Assembly (NCBI GenBank): GCA_964625225.1
Contig: CAZVAR010000023.1
Span: forward strand, 1-30,247
Length of the DNA: 30,247 nt
Origin: CAZVAR01 sp964625225
Lineage (GTDB): Bacteria > Pseudomonadota > Alphaproteobacteria > JAJUGE01
Direction: 5' to 3'
Below, piece by piece: positions 22,555 through 29,187 of this stretch; the first letter of the stretch is position 1; every line of letters starts with the position of its first letter. The translations under genes and the position numbers were made by a program. Under the pieces are notes generated by a model that worked only from the letters and a program-made list of their open reading frames with translations, was not told the DNA's origin and made no database searches.

Positions 22555-23253
22555 TCAGACTCCCAGCAGCGCCTGCCGCCGGTCCGGGTCGCCCGCCAGC
22601 GCGGCGGCCGCTCCTTCGTACCGGATGCGGCCGCGGTCCATGACATAGACCCGGTCGGCCACGGCGAGCGCGCTGGGCACGTTCTGCTCGACCACCAGCA
22701 CGGCAATTCCCTCCTCCTTGAGGCGCCGGATCACGCCCATCACGTCCCCGACGACCTTCGGCGCCAGCCCCTGGCTCGGCTCGTCGAACAGGACGAGACC
22801 GGGCGACCCCACCAATGCCCGCGAGATCGCCACCATCTGCATCTCGCCGCCGGAGAGGTTCTCGGCATCGCGTGGGAGCAGATGTTCCAGTGCCGAGAAG
22901 ATTTCGCAGGCCTCCTTCAGGGACCAGCGCCGGAAGCCGGTGGCCTTGCGCGCGATCTCCAGGTTGCGGCGCACGGTCAGCGTCGGGAAGATGCGGCGGT
23001 CATCCGGCACCCAGCCGATGCCCATGCGGGCGATCTCGTGGGTCGCGGTACGGGTGATGTCGCGTCCGGCGAACCGCACCGATCCGCGCCGGGCCGGCGT
23101 CAGGCCAAGAATCGAGCGCAGGGCGGTCGTCTTGCCCGCGCCGTTCGGCCCGAGCAGCGCCACCACCTCGCCGGCCGCGACCGTCAGCGACACGCCGAAC
23201 AGCACCTGCGTCTCGCCGTAGAAGGTGTGGATGTCGGCGACCTCCAGCATCAT
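22555..23253 (-). CDS. livF: Branched-chain amino-acid-type ABC transporter ATPase
   Basis: A 232-residue ATPase of the HAAT (LivF/UrtE-like) family. It has Walker A GPNGAGKTT, the family's MGIGWVPDDRRIFPTLTVRRNL, signature LSGGEMQ, Walker B LVLFDEPSQGLAP and the His-less switch LVVEQN typical of LivF. It powers import through LivH/LivM. The start is ATG 23253, whose ATGA overlaps the stop of livG; a second ATG follows directly. The C-terminal ALAGDPDRRQALLGV is the usual short end. The substrate is set by the binding protein and is not necessarily leucine or valine. Confidence 0.9.
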   Translation of the reverse strand: MMLEVADIHTFYGETQVLFGVSLTVAAGEVVALLGPNGAGKTTALRSILGLTPARRGSVRFAGRDITRTATHEIARMGIGWVPDDRRIFPTLTVRRNLEIARKATGFRRWSLKEACEIFSALEHLLPRDAENLSGGEMQMVAISRALVGSPGLVLFDEPSQGLAPKVVGDVMGVIRRLKEEGIAVLVVEQNVPSALAVADRVYVMDRGRIRYEGAAAALAGDPDRRQALLGV

Positions 23254-23990
23254 TCTGCCGCCAGGCTCGACTTCTGCACCCACTTGTTCGCCTTGAGCGC
23301 GTCCGGGGTGCCTTCGGCGATCACCTGGCCCCAGTGGATCACCGAGATCCAGTCGGCAAGGCGGAACAGAAAGCGCATGTCGTGCTCGATCACGACGATC
23401 GTGACCGAGCGGCGCAGCTCCCGGATCAGGTCGGCGAGCCGCTCGGTCGCGTCGGTGCCGAGACCGGCGGTCGGCTCGTCGAGGAACAGCAGGCGCGGCT
23501 CGGCGGCGAGCGCCACGCCGATCTCCAGGGCGCGCCGCTGGCCGTAGGGCAGGTCGCGCGCCGGCATCCGTTCCTTGCCCTGCAGTCCGACCCGGGCCAG
23601 CGCCGCCGCCGCACGGTCCTCCGCGGCGGCGTCGGCGTGCAGCGGGTGTAAGGCGTTGAAGCCGCGCGCCCGGACCTCCGGCAGCGCCAGCATCACATTT
23701 TCCAGCGCCGTGTATTCGTCGAACAGGTTCATCAGCTGGAACGAGCGCGCGATCCCCTTGCGGGCGATGGCGTGCGGCGGCAGTCCGGTGATGTCCTCGC
23801 CGGCGAAGCGGACCCGGCCGCGGTCGGGGCGATAGCGGCCGGTCAGCAGGTTGAAGCAGGTCGTCTTGCCGGCGCCGTTCGGGCCCATGATGCCGGAGAG
23901 GCGGTGCTCCTCGAAGGCGAGCGTCACGTCCTCCAGCACGACCTGCTGGCCGAAACGCTTATGCAGATGCTCGGCCTCGAACAGTGCCAT
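23250..23990 (-). CDS. livG: Branched-chain amino-acid-type ABC transporter ATPase
   Basis: A 246-residue HAAT-family ATPase, LivG type. Walker A is GPNGAGKTT, the Q-loop segment is IARSFQLMNLFDEYTALENVM, the signature position reads LPYGQRRALE, which is usual for LivG, Walker B is LLFLDEPTAGL and the switch is VVIEHDM. It pairs with LivF to drive uptake. It begins 3 nt after the livM stop and overlaps livF by 4 nt. The C-terminal ALKANKWVQKSSLAAE is short compared with E. coli LivG (255 residues). Confidence 0.92.
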   Translation of the reverse strand: MALFEAEHLHKRFGQQVVLEDVTLAFEEHRLSGIMGPNGAGKTTCFNLLTGRYRPDRGRVRFAGEDITGLPPHAIARKGIARSFQLMNLFDEYTALENVMLALPEVRARGFNALHPLHADAAAEDRAAAALARVGLQGKERMPARDLPYGQRRALEIGVALAAEPRLLFLDEPTAGLGTDATERLADLIRELRRSVTIVVIEHDMRFLFRLADWISVIHWGQVIAEGTPDALKANKWVQKSSLAAE

Positions 23991-23993
23991 GGC

Positions 23994-25007
23994 TCACCCG
24001 GCGGAGACGGGGGCGGGCCGCGCGGCCGGTGCCTGCGTGCCCGCACGGTGCAGCCGCCGCACCGCGTCCTGCCAGAGTCCGGCGATGCCCTCCGGCTTGA
24101 ACATCATCGTCAGCATGAACATGAGGCCGAACCAGAGCAGCCAGGTCTCGGTGTAGGCACCGAGCACGTCGCGGGCGACGAAGTAGAGGATCACCCCGAC
24201 CGCCGGCCCCCAGAAGCTGACGAAGCCGCCGCCGATCAGCGTCATCAGCAGAACGATGCCCGACCATTGCAGGCTCATCACCTGGATGTAGGCCCCCTGT
24301 TGCGCCATGGCGAAGATGCCGCCGGCCAGCCCGGCGATCGCGCAGGACAGGGTGAACACCGACCATTTGTAGAGGCGGACATGGTAGCCGAGAAATGCGA
24401 CCCGCTGCTCGTTCTGTTTGATCGCCCGCAGGACCTTTCCGTAAGGCGAGTTGACCAGCCGCCAGAGCAGCAGCACGGCGACGGCGTAGAGGGCGAAAGT
24501 GAACCAGTAGAGCGCCGGCGTCGGCCCGAGGTCGAACGCGAACGGCCCGAAATCGGCCGGCAGGCGGGCAATGTTGAGCAGCCCGTCCTCGCCGTGGGTC
24601 ACGCTGGTCCACTTGCTGGCGACGAAGAAGAACACCTGCCCGAAGGCGATCGTCATCAGCGCGTAGTAGATGCCGCGCCGATGCGAGATGAACAGGGCGA
24701 CGGCGCCGCCGAACGCCGCCGTCACCAGCATGGCCGCGAGAAGGCAGACCCAGAGATTCTCGACCAGATTGAACTGGGTGAGTCCGAACGCGTAGGCGCC
24801 GATGCCCAGGAAAGCGCCGTGGCCGAACGAGGGCAGGCCCGTATAGCCCAGTAGCAGATTGTAGCCGAGCGCGAAGAGGATCCAGATCAGGATCTCCAGG
24901 CCGATATATTGGTAGAGCCCGACCGCCTCGATCCACAGCGGCAGCGTGCCGAGCAGCAGGAAGCTCAGTAGCATCGGTGCCGTCACCCAGGCTCGGATCG
25001 CCACCAT
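23994..25007 (-). CDS. livM: Branched-chain amino-acid-type ABC permease, LivM
   Basis: A 337-residue inner-membrane permease with about ten hydrophobic segments. The family signature NLLLGYTGLPSFGHGAFLGI lies near residue 50-70, and GEDGLLNIARLP and the EAA-like KVLRAIKQNEQRVAFLGY contact the ATPases. The last stretch after FKPEGIAGLWQDAVRRL is a Pro/Ala-rich tail. It starts 1 nt after the livH stop and ends 3 nt before livG. It makes one half of the membrane channel. Confidence 0.92.
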   Translation of the reverse strand: MVAIRAWVTAPMLLSFLLLGTLPLWIEAVGLYQYIGLEILIWILFALGYNLLLGYTGLPSFGHGAFLGIGAYAFGLTQFNLVENLWVCLLAAMLVTAAFGGAVALFISHRRGIYYALMTIAFGQVFFFVASKWTSVTHGEDGLLNIARLPADFGPFAFDLGPTPALYWFTFALYAVAVLLLWRLVNSPYGKVLRAIKQNEQRVAFLGYHVRLYKWSVFTLSCAIAGLAGGIFAMAQQGAYIQVMSLQWSGIVLLMTLIGGGFVSFWGPAVGVILYFVARDVLGAYTETWLLWFGLMFMLTMMFKPEGIAGLWQDAVRRLHRAGTQAPAARPAPVSAG

Positions 25008-25008
25008 C

Positions 25009-25941
25009 TCAGCGCTCCAGCACGCTGGCCTTGCCGGCGAGCCCGCGGGCGCGGAAGGTGACGACCGCGAGCAGCAGCAGGTACATCGACAGCAGCGACC
25101 AGTCGGTGATGAAGGCGGCGGTCAGCGCCACGACGAGTCCGACCAGCAGGCCGGCGGAGACCGCGCCCCAGAAGCTCCCGACCCCGCCCAGCACGATCAC
25201 GACGAAGGCAGGGACCACGGCGTCGACGCCGACCACCGGCCGGATGCCCCAGATCGGGGCCATGATGATCCCGGCGATCGCCGCCAGCGCGGTGCCGAAG
25301 GCGAACACCAGCAGCCGCAGCCGCTTCAGATTGTAGCCCAGGGCCCGGACCATCTCGCTGTCGTGCGCGCCCGCCTTGATGACCGCGCCGTAGGGGGTGC
25401 GGTTCAGGAACAGCCAAAGCAGGCCGATCATCGCCGTGGCGAACAGCGCCGCGTAGATGCGGTAGGTCGAGTAGATCAGGTCCCCGAAGATGAAGCCGCC
25501 CGAGATGTCGCGCGGCAGGGGCAGATAATATTCGGTCGGTCCCCAGATTTCGCGGATCAGCTCCTCGATCACCAGCGCCGCGCCGAAGGTCAGCAGCAGC
25601 CCGTAGAGCGGATCGGTGCCGTAGGTTCGACGCAGGCAGCACTCCAGCACCATCCCCACCAGTGCCACCAGGACCGGGGCTACGGCCAGCGCCACCGCGT
25701 AGCGCCAGACCACCGGCAGGTCGAACCAGGGCTGCAGGAACTCCCAGTGCAGTCCCCCCTCCGGCGCCATTACCGTCAGGGCGACGTAGGCGCCCAGCGC
25801 GAACAGCGACCCGTGTGCCAGGTTGATCACCTCCATCACGCCGATGATCAGCATGAAACCGAGCGCGACCAGCGCGAACAGCAGGCCGAGCGCGACCCCG
25901 TTCAGGACATGGGGGATGAGCTGGTAGAGCCCGGTCATCAT
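25009..25941 (-). CDS. livH: Branched-chain amino-acid-type ABC permease, LivH
   Basis: A 310-residue permease with about eight hydrophobic segments. It has the LivH features LNGVALGLLFALVALGFMLI, GVMEVINLAHGSLFALGAY and the cytosolic loop AVIKAGAHDSEMVRALGYNL that docks the ATPase; VIVLGGVGSFWGAVSAGLLVG is also typical. Tandem ATGs begin it at 25941. It follows the binding-protein gene after 171 bp; this longer gap may hold a processing or attenuation site that lets the binding protein be made in excess. It is within one nucleotide of livM. Confidence 0.92.
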   Translation of the reverse strand: MMTGLYQLIPHVLNGVALGLLFALVALGFMLIIGVMEVINLAHGSLFALGAYVALTVMAPEGGLHWEFLQPWFDLPVVWRYAVALAVAPVLVALVGMVLECCLRRTYGTDPLYGLLLTFGAALVIEELIREIWGPTEYYLPLPRDISGGFIFGDLIYSTYRIYAALFATAMIGLLWLFLNRTPYGAVIKAGAHDSEMVRALGYNLKRLRLLVFAFGTALAAIAGIIMAPIWGIRPVVGVDAVVPAFVVIVLGGVGSFWGAVSAGLLVGLVVALTAAFITDWSLLSMYLLLLAVVTFRARGLAGKASVLER

Positions 25942-26112
25942 CCTCGGCCCGCTGCGCAGGCTGCGTCCCGGCCCACATGGTTCGGGACGGGCCTTCGACC
26001 TGTCTCGCCATGCGGGTCCACCGTTGCGGAGCCGGGTCCCGGATGCGCGATCGGAACAGGGCCGCAGCGGCGGCGATCGCCAGGGCGTGCCATGCCCGTC
26101 ACCGCCGGGCGC

Positions 26113-27414
26113 CTAGCCCTGATCGTAGTTCGGTGTCTCGTCGTAGGGCTCGAGACTGCACTTCTTCGCTTCCTCGGCCCGCACCGAGTCCGGGTCGGCC
26201 CAGGCGAGGATCTGGAAATAGTCGGTCCGGTCGCGCGGCTTGTCGTTGCCGGTCGCCAGATAGATGGTCTGCTGCACGTGGTGCGAGGCGGCGTCGATCA
26301 CCGCGTCGTGGTGCTGCATCCGGTCGGCCGCCGGCATCGTCCGGCCTTCGAGCGCCTTGATGATCTTGATGTTGTCGGTGCCGCCGACCTCTTCCACCAC
26401 GCGCAGCAGCTCGCGCGTCGCGACATAGCCATTGTAGCTGACATTGCCCGGCACGTCGATGCGGGTCTCCGGCCAGCGCTTCCGGTAGCGCTGCACGAAC
26501 TCGGCCACACCGGGCAGGTCGAGATAGTGGTACCAGGTCGTGCCGAACACGCCGAAGGCGGCATCGGCGCCGAGGCCGTAAACGTCCGGCCAGTCCTGCT
26601 GATTGTTGAGCCAGGCCGGCTTGCGGTCCAGCTTCATGTCGCGGACCTGCTGGCGCAGGACCTTGAAGTCGTCGCCGCCGACCGCGGCGGCCACCACGTC
26701 CGGCTTTGCCTGCTGGATGCGCAGCAGCACGCTGGAGAAGTCGCGTGTGCCGACCGGGATCGCCAGCTCCTCGGCGATCTCGGCGCCGTATTGCGTCGCC
26801 ACCTTCTTGGTCGCCGCATTGGTCTGCTGACCCCAGACATAGTCATTGTAGATCAGGAACCAGGACTTGCCGAAGGTTTCGATCGCGTTCTTGGCCGCGG
26901 CGCGCGAGAAGTTCTCCCCGTTGCCGTCCCAGACGAACTTGCTGCGGTGGCAGTTCTCGCCCGCTTCGGTCGGAGAGCTCGAATTGGTGTTGAAATAGAT
27001 GCAGCCGTATTTCTGCGCGACCTGTCCTATTGCATTGGCGACGCCGGACTGCAGCGCCCCGATCAGGAAATGGACATTATCGCGGTTGATCATTCGTTCG
27101 GCGACGCGGGTCCCGGTCTGCGGCGTCGTTTCCGTGTCCATCCAGACATACTCGACCTTGCGGCCGAGCACGCCTCCCTTCTCGTTGGCTTCGTCGATCG
27201 CCATCAGGGCGCCGCGCTTCTCGTCCTGCCCGCTGTTGGCGAACTGGCCGCTCGCATCCATGACGAGCCCGAGCTTGATCGGCTTGTCGCTCGCGGCCGC
27301 ATAGACGCGGGTGTGCTTCCAAGGGCCGAAGAAGGTGGAGACGCCGGCGGCCGCCGGCGCGACAAGGGCAGCCGTGCGCAGAAGCCTGCGCCGGGTCATC
27401 AGCAGCTTCGTCAT
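26113..27414 (-). CDS. HAAT-family periplasmic substrate-binding protein
   Basis: A 433-residue ABC substrate-binding protein (Peripla_BP_6 type). The N-terminus MTRRRLLRTAALVAPAAAG is a probable Tat signal, with the twin arginines in TRRRLLR. The mature part has IKLGLVMDASGQFANSGQDE, RGALMAIDEANEKGGVLGRK, VEYVWMDTETTPQ and NDNVHFLIGALQS-like blocks typical of leucine/urea/amide binders. The ligand cannot be told from the sequence. Start ATG 27414 was chosen because GGGAGGA lies 5 nt upstream and the Tat signal begins there; a longer frame to 27471 runs over the promoter. It is the first gene of the liv operon. Confidence 0.9.
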   Translation of the reverse strand: MTKLLMTRRRLLRTAALVAPAAAGVSTFFGPWKHTRVYAAASDKPIKLGLVMDASGQFANSGQDEKRGALMAIDEANEKGGVLGRKVEYVWMDTETTPQTGTRVAERMINRDNVHFLIGALQSGVANAIGQVAQKYGCIYFNTNSSSPTEAGENCHRSKFVWDGNGENFSRAAAKNAIETFGKSWFLIYNDYVWGQQTNAATKKVATQYGAEIAEELAIPVGTRDFSSVLLRIQQAKPDVVAAAVGGDDFKVLRQQVRDMKLDRKPAWLNNQQDWPDVYGLGADAAFGVFGTTWYHYLDLPGVAEFVQRYRKRWPETRIDVPGNVSYNGYVATRELLRVVEEVGGTDNIKIIKALEGRTMPAADRMQHHDAVIDAASHHVQQTIYLATGNDKPRDRTDYFQILAWADPDSVRAEEAKKCSLEPYDETPNYDQG

Positions 27415-27469
27415 GGTTTCCTCCCGAGATTTGTCGGTTATCGCGCCTGTGGACGGCGCTTTTCCGATC

Positions 27470-27499
27470 ATGGTAGGAACGACTGTTCTGACTTGTCAA
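27470..27499 (-). promoter_or_regulatory. liv operon promoter with an internal operator
   Basis: On the minus strand, TTGACA (27499-27494) is a perfect -35, followed by an 18-bp spacer and -10 TACCAT (27475-27470). The spacer contains operator GGAACGACTGTTCT (27476-27489). Transcription would start near 27463, leaving a leader of about 50 nt before the binding-protein ATG. Confidence 0.72.
27476..27489. promoter_or_regulatory. Operator 1, GGAAC-N4-GTTCT
   Basis: GGAACGACTGTTCT is an inverted repeat (GAAC ... GTTC) centred at 27482.5, inside the spacer of the liv promoter. It nearly repeats operator 2, whose centre is 29 bp away. It is the likely binding site of the adjacent RpiR-family regulator. 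Confidence 0.65.
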
Positions 27500-27521
27500 G
27501 ATTTGGAACGGATGTTCTAAT
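27493..27521 (+). promoter_or_regulatory. RpiR gene promoter with overlapping operator
   Basis: TTGTCA (27493-27498), a 17-bp spacer and TCTAAT (27516-27521) each match the sigma-70 consensus at 5 of 6 positions. The -35 overlaps the -35 of the opposing liv promoter. Transcription would begin at about 27528, on the ATG itself. Operator 2 (27505-27518) covers the spacer and part of the -10. Confidence 0.65.
27505..27518. promoter_or_regulatory. Operator 2, GGAAC-N4-GTTCT
   Basis: GGAACGGATGTTCT, in the wider frame TTGGAACGGATGTTCTAA, is an inverted repeat centred at 27511.5 and overlapping the regulator's own promoter. This suggests the regulator represses itself as well as the liv operon. 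Confidence 0.65.
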
Positions 27522-27527
27522 CCTGCC

Positions 27528-28448
27528 ATGCCGGAGTGCGATTCCAGGCCGCCGAGGCGGTTCGAGGAGCTGAAGCAGCTTCTGATCCGTCGCTACGCCC
27601 GCCTCAGCGCGCAGCAGCAGACGATCGCGCGCTTCCTGCTCGACCATCCGAACGATGCCGCACTCGACACGGTGGCGGTGCTGGCGCGCCGCATCGGTGT
27701 GCAGCCCTCGGCTCTGGTCCGTCTGGCCCAGGCGCTCGGCTATGACGGGTTCAGCGATCTGCAGCTCGTCTTCCGCGCCCGTCTGCTGCTGAGCTTCGAG
27801 ACCTGGCAGGACCGGGTGGAGACGTTGGGGCCGGTTCCAGCCGACGGCGGTTCCGTGCTGGACGGCCTCGTCGACGAGGCGATCGCCTCGCTGGAGCGGC
27901 TGCGCGCGAGCGTGCCCGCGGCGACGCTGGCCGGGGCGGTGGAGATGCTGGCGGCGGCCGAACAGGTCTACCTGTTGGCACAGGGCCGCCCCTTTCCGAT
28001 CGCCTCCTATCTCGCCTTCGCACTGTCGCGCCTGCGCAAGCGCTGCCTGCTGCTCGACAATGCCGGCGGGCTGGTGCGTCAGCAGCTCGACCTCGCGACG
28101 CCGCGCGATGCGGTGCTGGCGCTGAGCTTCCGGCCCTACACCCAGCTCGTGATCGACCTCGTCGCGGAGCAGACCGGCCGCGGCGTTCCCACGGTCGCCA
28201 TCACCGACAGCGCGGTCAGCCCGCTGGCCCGCGCTGCCCAGCTCGCGCTCGAGATCCGCGAGCCCGGCAAGGAGGTGTTCCAGTCGCTGAACGCCGCGCT
28301 CTGCCTCGCCCAGACCCTGGCAGTGGCGCTCGGTCAGCTTCTGTCCGAAGGGCCCGGCGCCGCGGCCGGGCCGCAGCAGGAACCGGGAGGAGGTGCCCAT
28401 GTCCGAGCCGTCGCAGACTTTCGTCGCCCATCGCGCCCGCGAGCATGA
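27528..28448 (+). CDS. RpiR/MurR-family transcriptional regulator
   Basis: A 306-residue regulator. The N-terminal HTH_6 domain is at about 13-90 (RFEELKQLLIRRYARLSAQQ, ARFLLDHPNDAALDTVAVLA, GVQPSALVRLAQALGYDGFS). The SIS sugar-isomerase-like domain at about 115-265 senses a phosphorylated or small ligand (VYLLAQGRPFPIASYLAFAL, DAVLALSFRPYTQLVIDLVA). The family usually represses sugar or amino-acid catabolic genes until the ligand appears. The gene is divergent from the liv operon and shares its operator region. No Shine-Dalgarno precedes the ATG, which coincides with the predicted transcription start. The last 35 residues (after LGQLLSEG) are Pro/Arg-rich and overlap the cupin gene by 50 bp. 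Confidence 0.9.
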   Translation: MPECDSRPPRRFEELKQLLIRRYARLSAQQQTIARFLLDHPNDAALDTVAVLARRIGVQPSALVRLAQALGYDGFSDLQLVFRARLLLSFETWQDRVETLGPVPADGGSVLDGLVDEAIASLERLRASVPAATLAGAVEMLAAAEQVYLLAQGRPFPIASYLAFALSRLRKRCLLLDNAGGLVRQQLDLATPRDAVLALSFRPYTQLVIDLVAEQTGRGVPTVAITDSAVSPLARAAQLALEIREPGKEVFQSLNAALCLAQTLAVALGQLLSEGPGAAAGPQQEPGGGAHVRAVADFRRPSRPRA

Positions 28449-28782
28449 GTTCGAGCCCGGGCTGCGGCCTTACCTGAAATACCGCGATCTCGGGATCAAG
28501 GCCGGTACCGGCGGCCGCTATCTCGCCCACGTCATCCGGCCCAACGGCCCGGCGCCGGAGAAGGGCACGGGCCTGCACTGGCACGATCTCGACTTCCAGA
28601 TGAACTATGTGGTCAGCGGCTGGGTGAAGGTGCTGATCGACGGCGCGGGCGAGCAGGTCTTCGAGGCCGGCGACGCCTGGCTTCAGCCCCCGGGGATCCG
28701 CCACGATCTGCTTGGCTTCTCCGACGACGCCGAGTGGCTGGAGATCACCTCCCCGGCGGAGTTCCCGACCTACGAGGCCTGA
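28399..28782 (+). CDS. Cupin-domain protein
   Basis: A 127-residue single-domain cupin. Motif 1 is GTGLHWHDLDFQMNYVVSG (56-74), giving metal ligands H60 and H62, with Q67 in the place of the usual Glu. Motif 2 is GDAWLQPPGIRHDLLG (91-106) with H102. Such proteins bind a metal and act as dioxygenases, isomerases or binding proteins. ATG 28399 has GGAGGAGG ending 5 nt upstream. The gene overlaps the 3' end of the RpiR gene by 50 bp, so it is probably translated from the same mRNA and may handle the compound the transporter imports (inference). Confidence 0.87.
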   Translation: MSEPSQTFVAHRAREHEFEPGLRPYLKYRDLGIKAGTGGRYLAHVIRPNGPAPEKGTGLHWHDLDFQMNYVVSGWVKVLIDGAGEQVFEAGDAWLQPPGIRHDLLGFSDDAEWLEITSPAEFPTYEA

Positions 28783-28908
28783 TGTCTCGGCGCCGGTGAC
28801 ATCGAGCGTCGGCATGACGGTCGGCGACGGCTTCTCCGGTGCCGTCGCGGCCACTGCGGGGCGCCCCGGGCGGGTTTCGCCGCCGGTCATCGCCCCGCCC
28901 GGCGCATC
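28783..28908. other. Region between the cupin gene and the acs promoter
   Basis: These 126 bp hold no convincing gene on either strand. GGGGCGCCCCGGGCGGG near 28858-28874 and the CGCCCCGCCCGGCGC stretch at 28890-28904 are GC-rich and partly complementary, so they could form a terminator-like stem for the cupin transcript just before the AT-rich acs promoter. Confidence 0.35.
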
Positions 28909-28937
28909 TTGTAAATTTTCCTAGTTTAAGCTAATAT
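28909..28937 (+). promoter_or_regulatory. Candidate acs promoter
   Basis: TTGTAA (28909-28914), a 17-bp spacer and TAATAT (28932-28937) lie in the most AT-rich stretch of the area. Transcription would begin near 28944, giving acs a leader of about 244 nt that contains the candidate leader peptide. Confidence 0.5.
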
Positions 28938-28973
28938 GACGGCCGGTGCCGATCGTTCGGGAGGAACCGTCCC

Positions 28974-29039
28974 ATGCCGACCACCACGACCGCCGGGCTC
29001 CGGCGGGGCCGAGTGCCTGCGGCGGCTGACATTTGTTGA
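28974..29039 (+). CDS. Candidate 21-codon leader peptide upstream of acs
   Basis: ATG 28974 to TGA 29039 encodes MPTTTTAGLRRGRVPAAADI plus a final Cys, with GGGAGGA (28959-28965) well spaced upstream, about 30 nt after the predicted transcription start. It has four consecutive Thr codons. Possible stems follow: CCGGGC 29056-29061 with GCCCGG 29080-29085, and CCGCC 29100-29104 with GGCGG 29111-29115, the latter followed by a T-rich TTCTTTCTC. It may be an attenuator or a spurious frame. Confidence 0.35.
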   Translation: MPTTTTAGLRRGRVPAAADIC

Positions 29040-29187
29040 CGAATGTGCACGTTCTCCGGGCTTCCGCAGTCGGTCGCACGCCCGGCCGCCGGTGCCGCGC
29101 CGCCTTGCCGGGCGGTCGGTTCTTTCTCATACTCGGTAATCGAGAGCGCCGCGTGAAGCGGTGCCCGGCAGAGGAGACGAGCGCACC

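Noticed and set aside
24946..27573. An 875-codon plus-strand frame opposite livM, livH and the binding-protein gene
   Set aside because: It is the antisense of three well-recognised genes and has no domain of its own.
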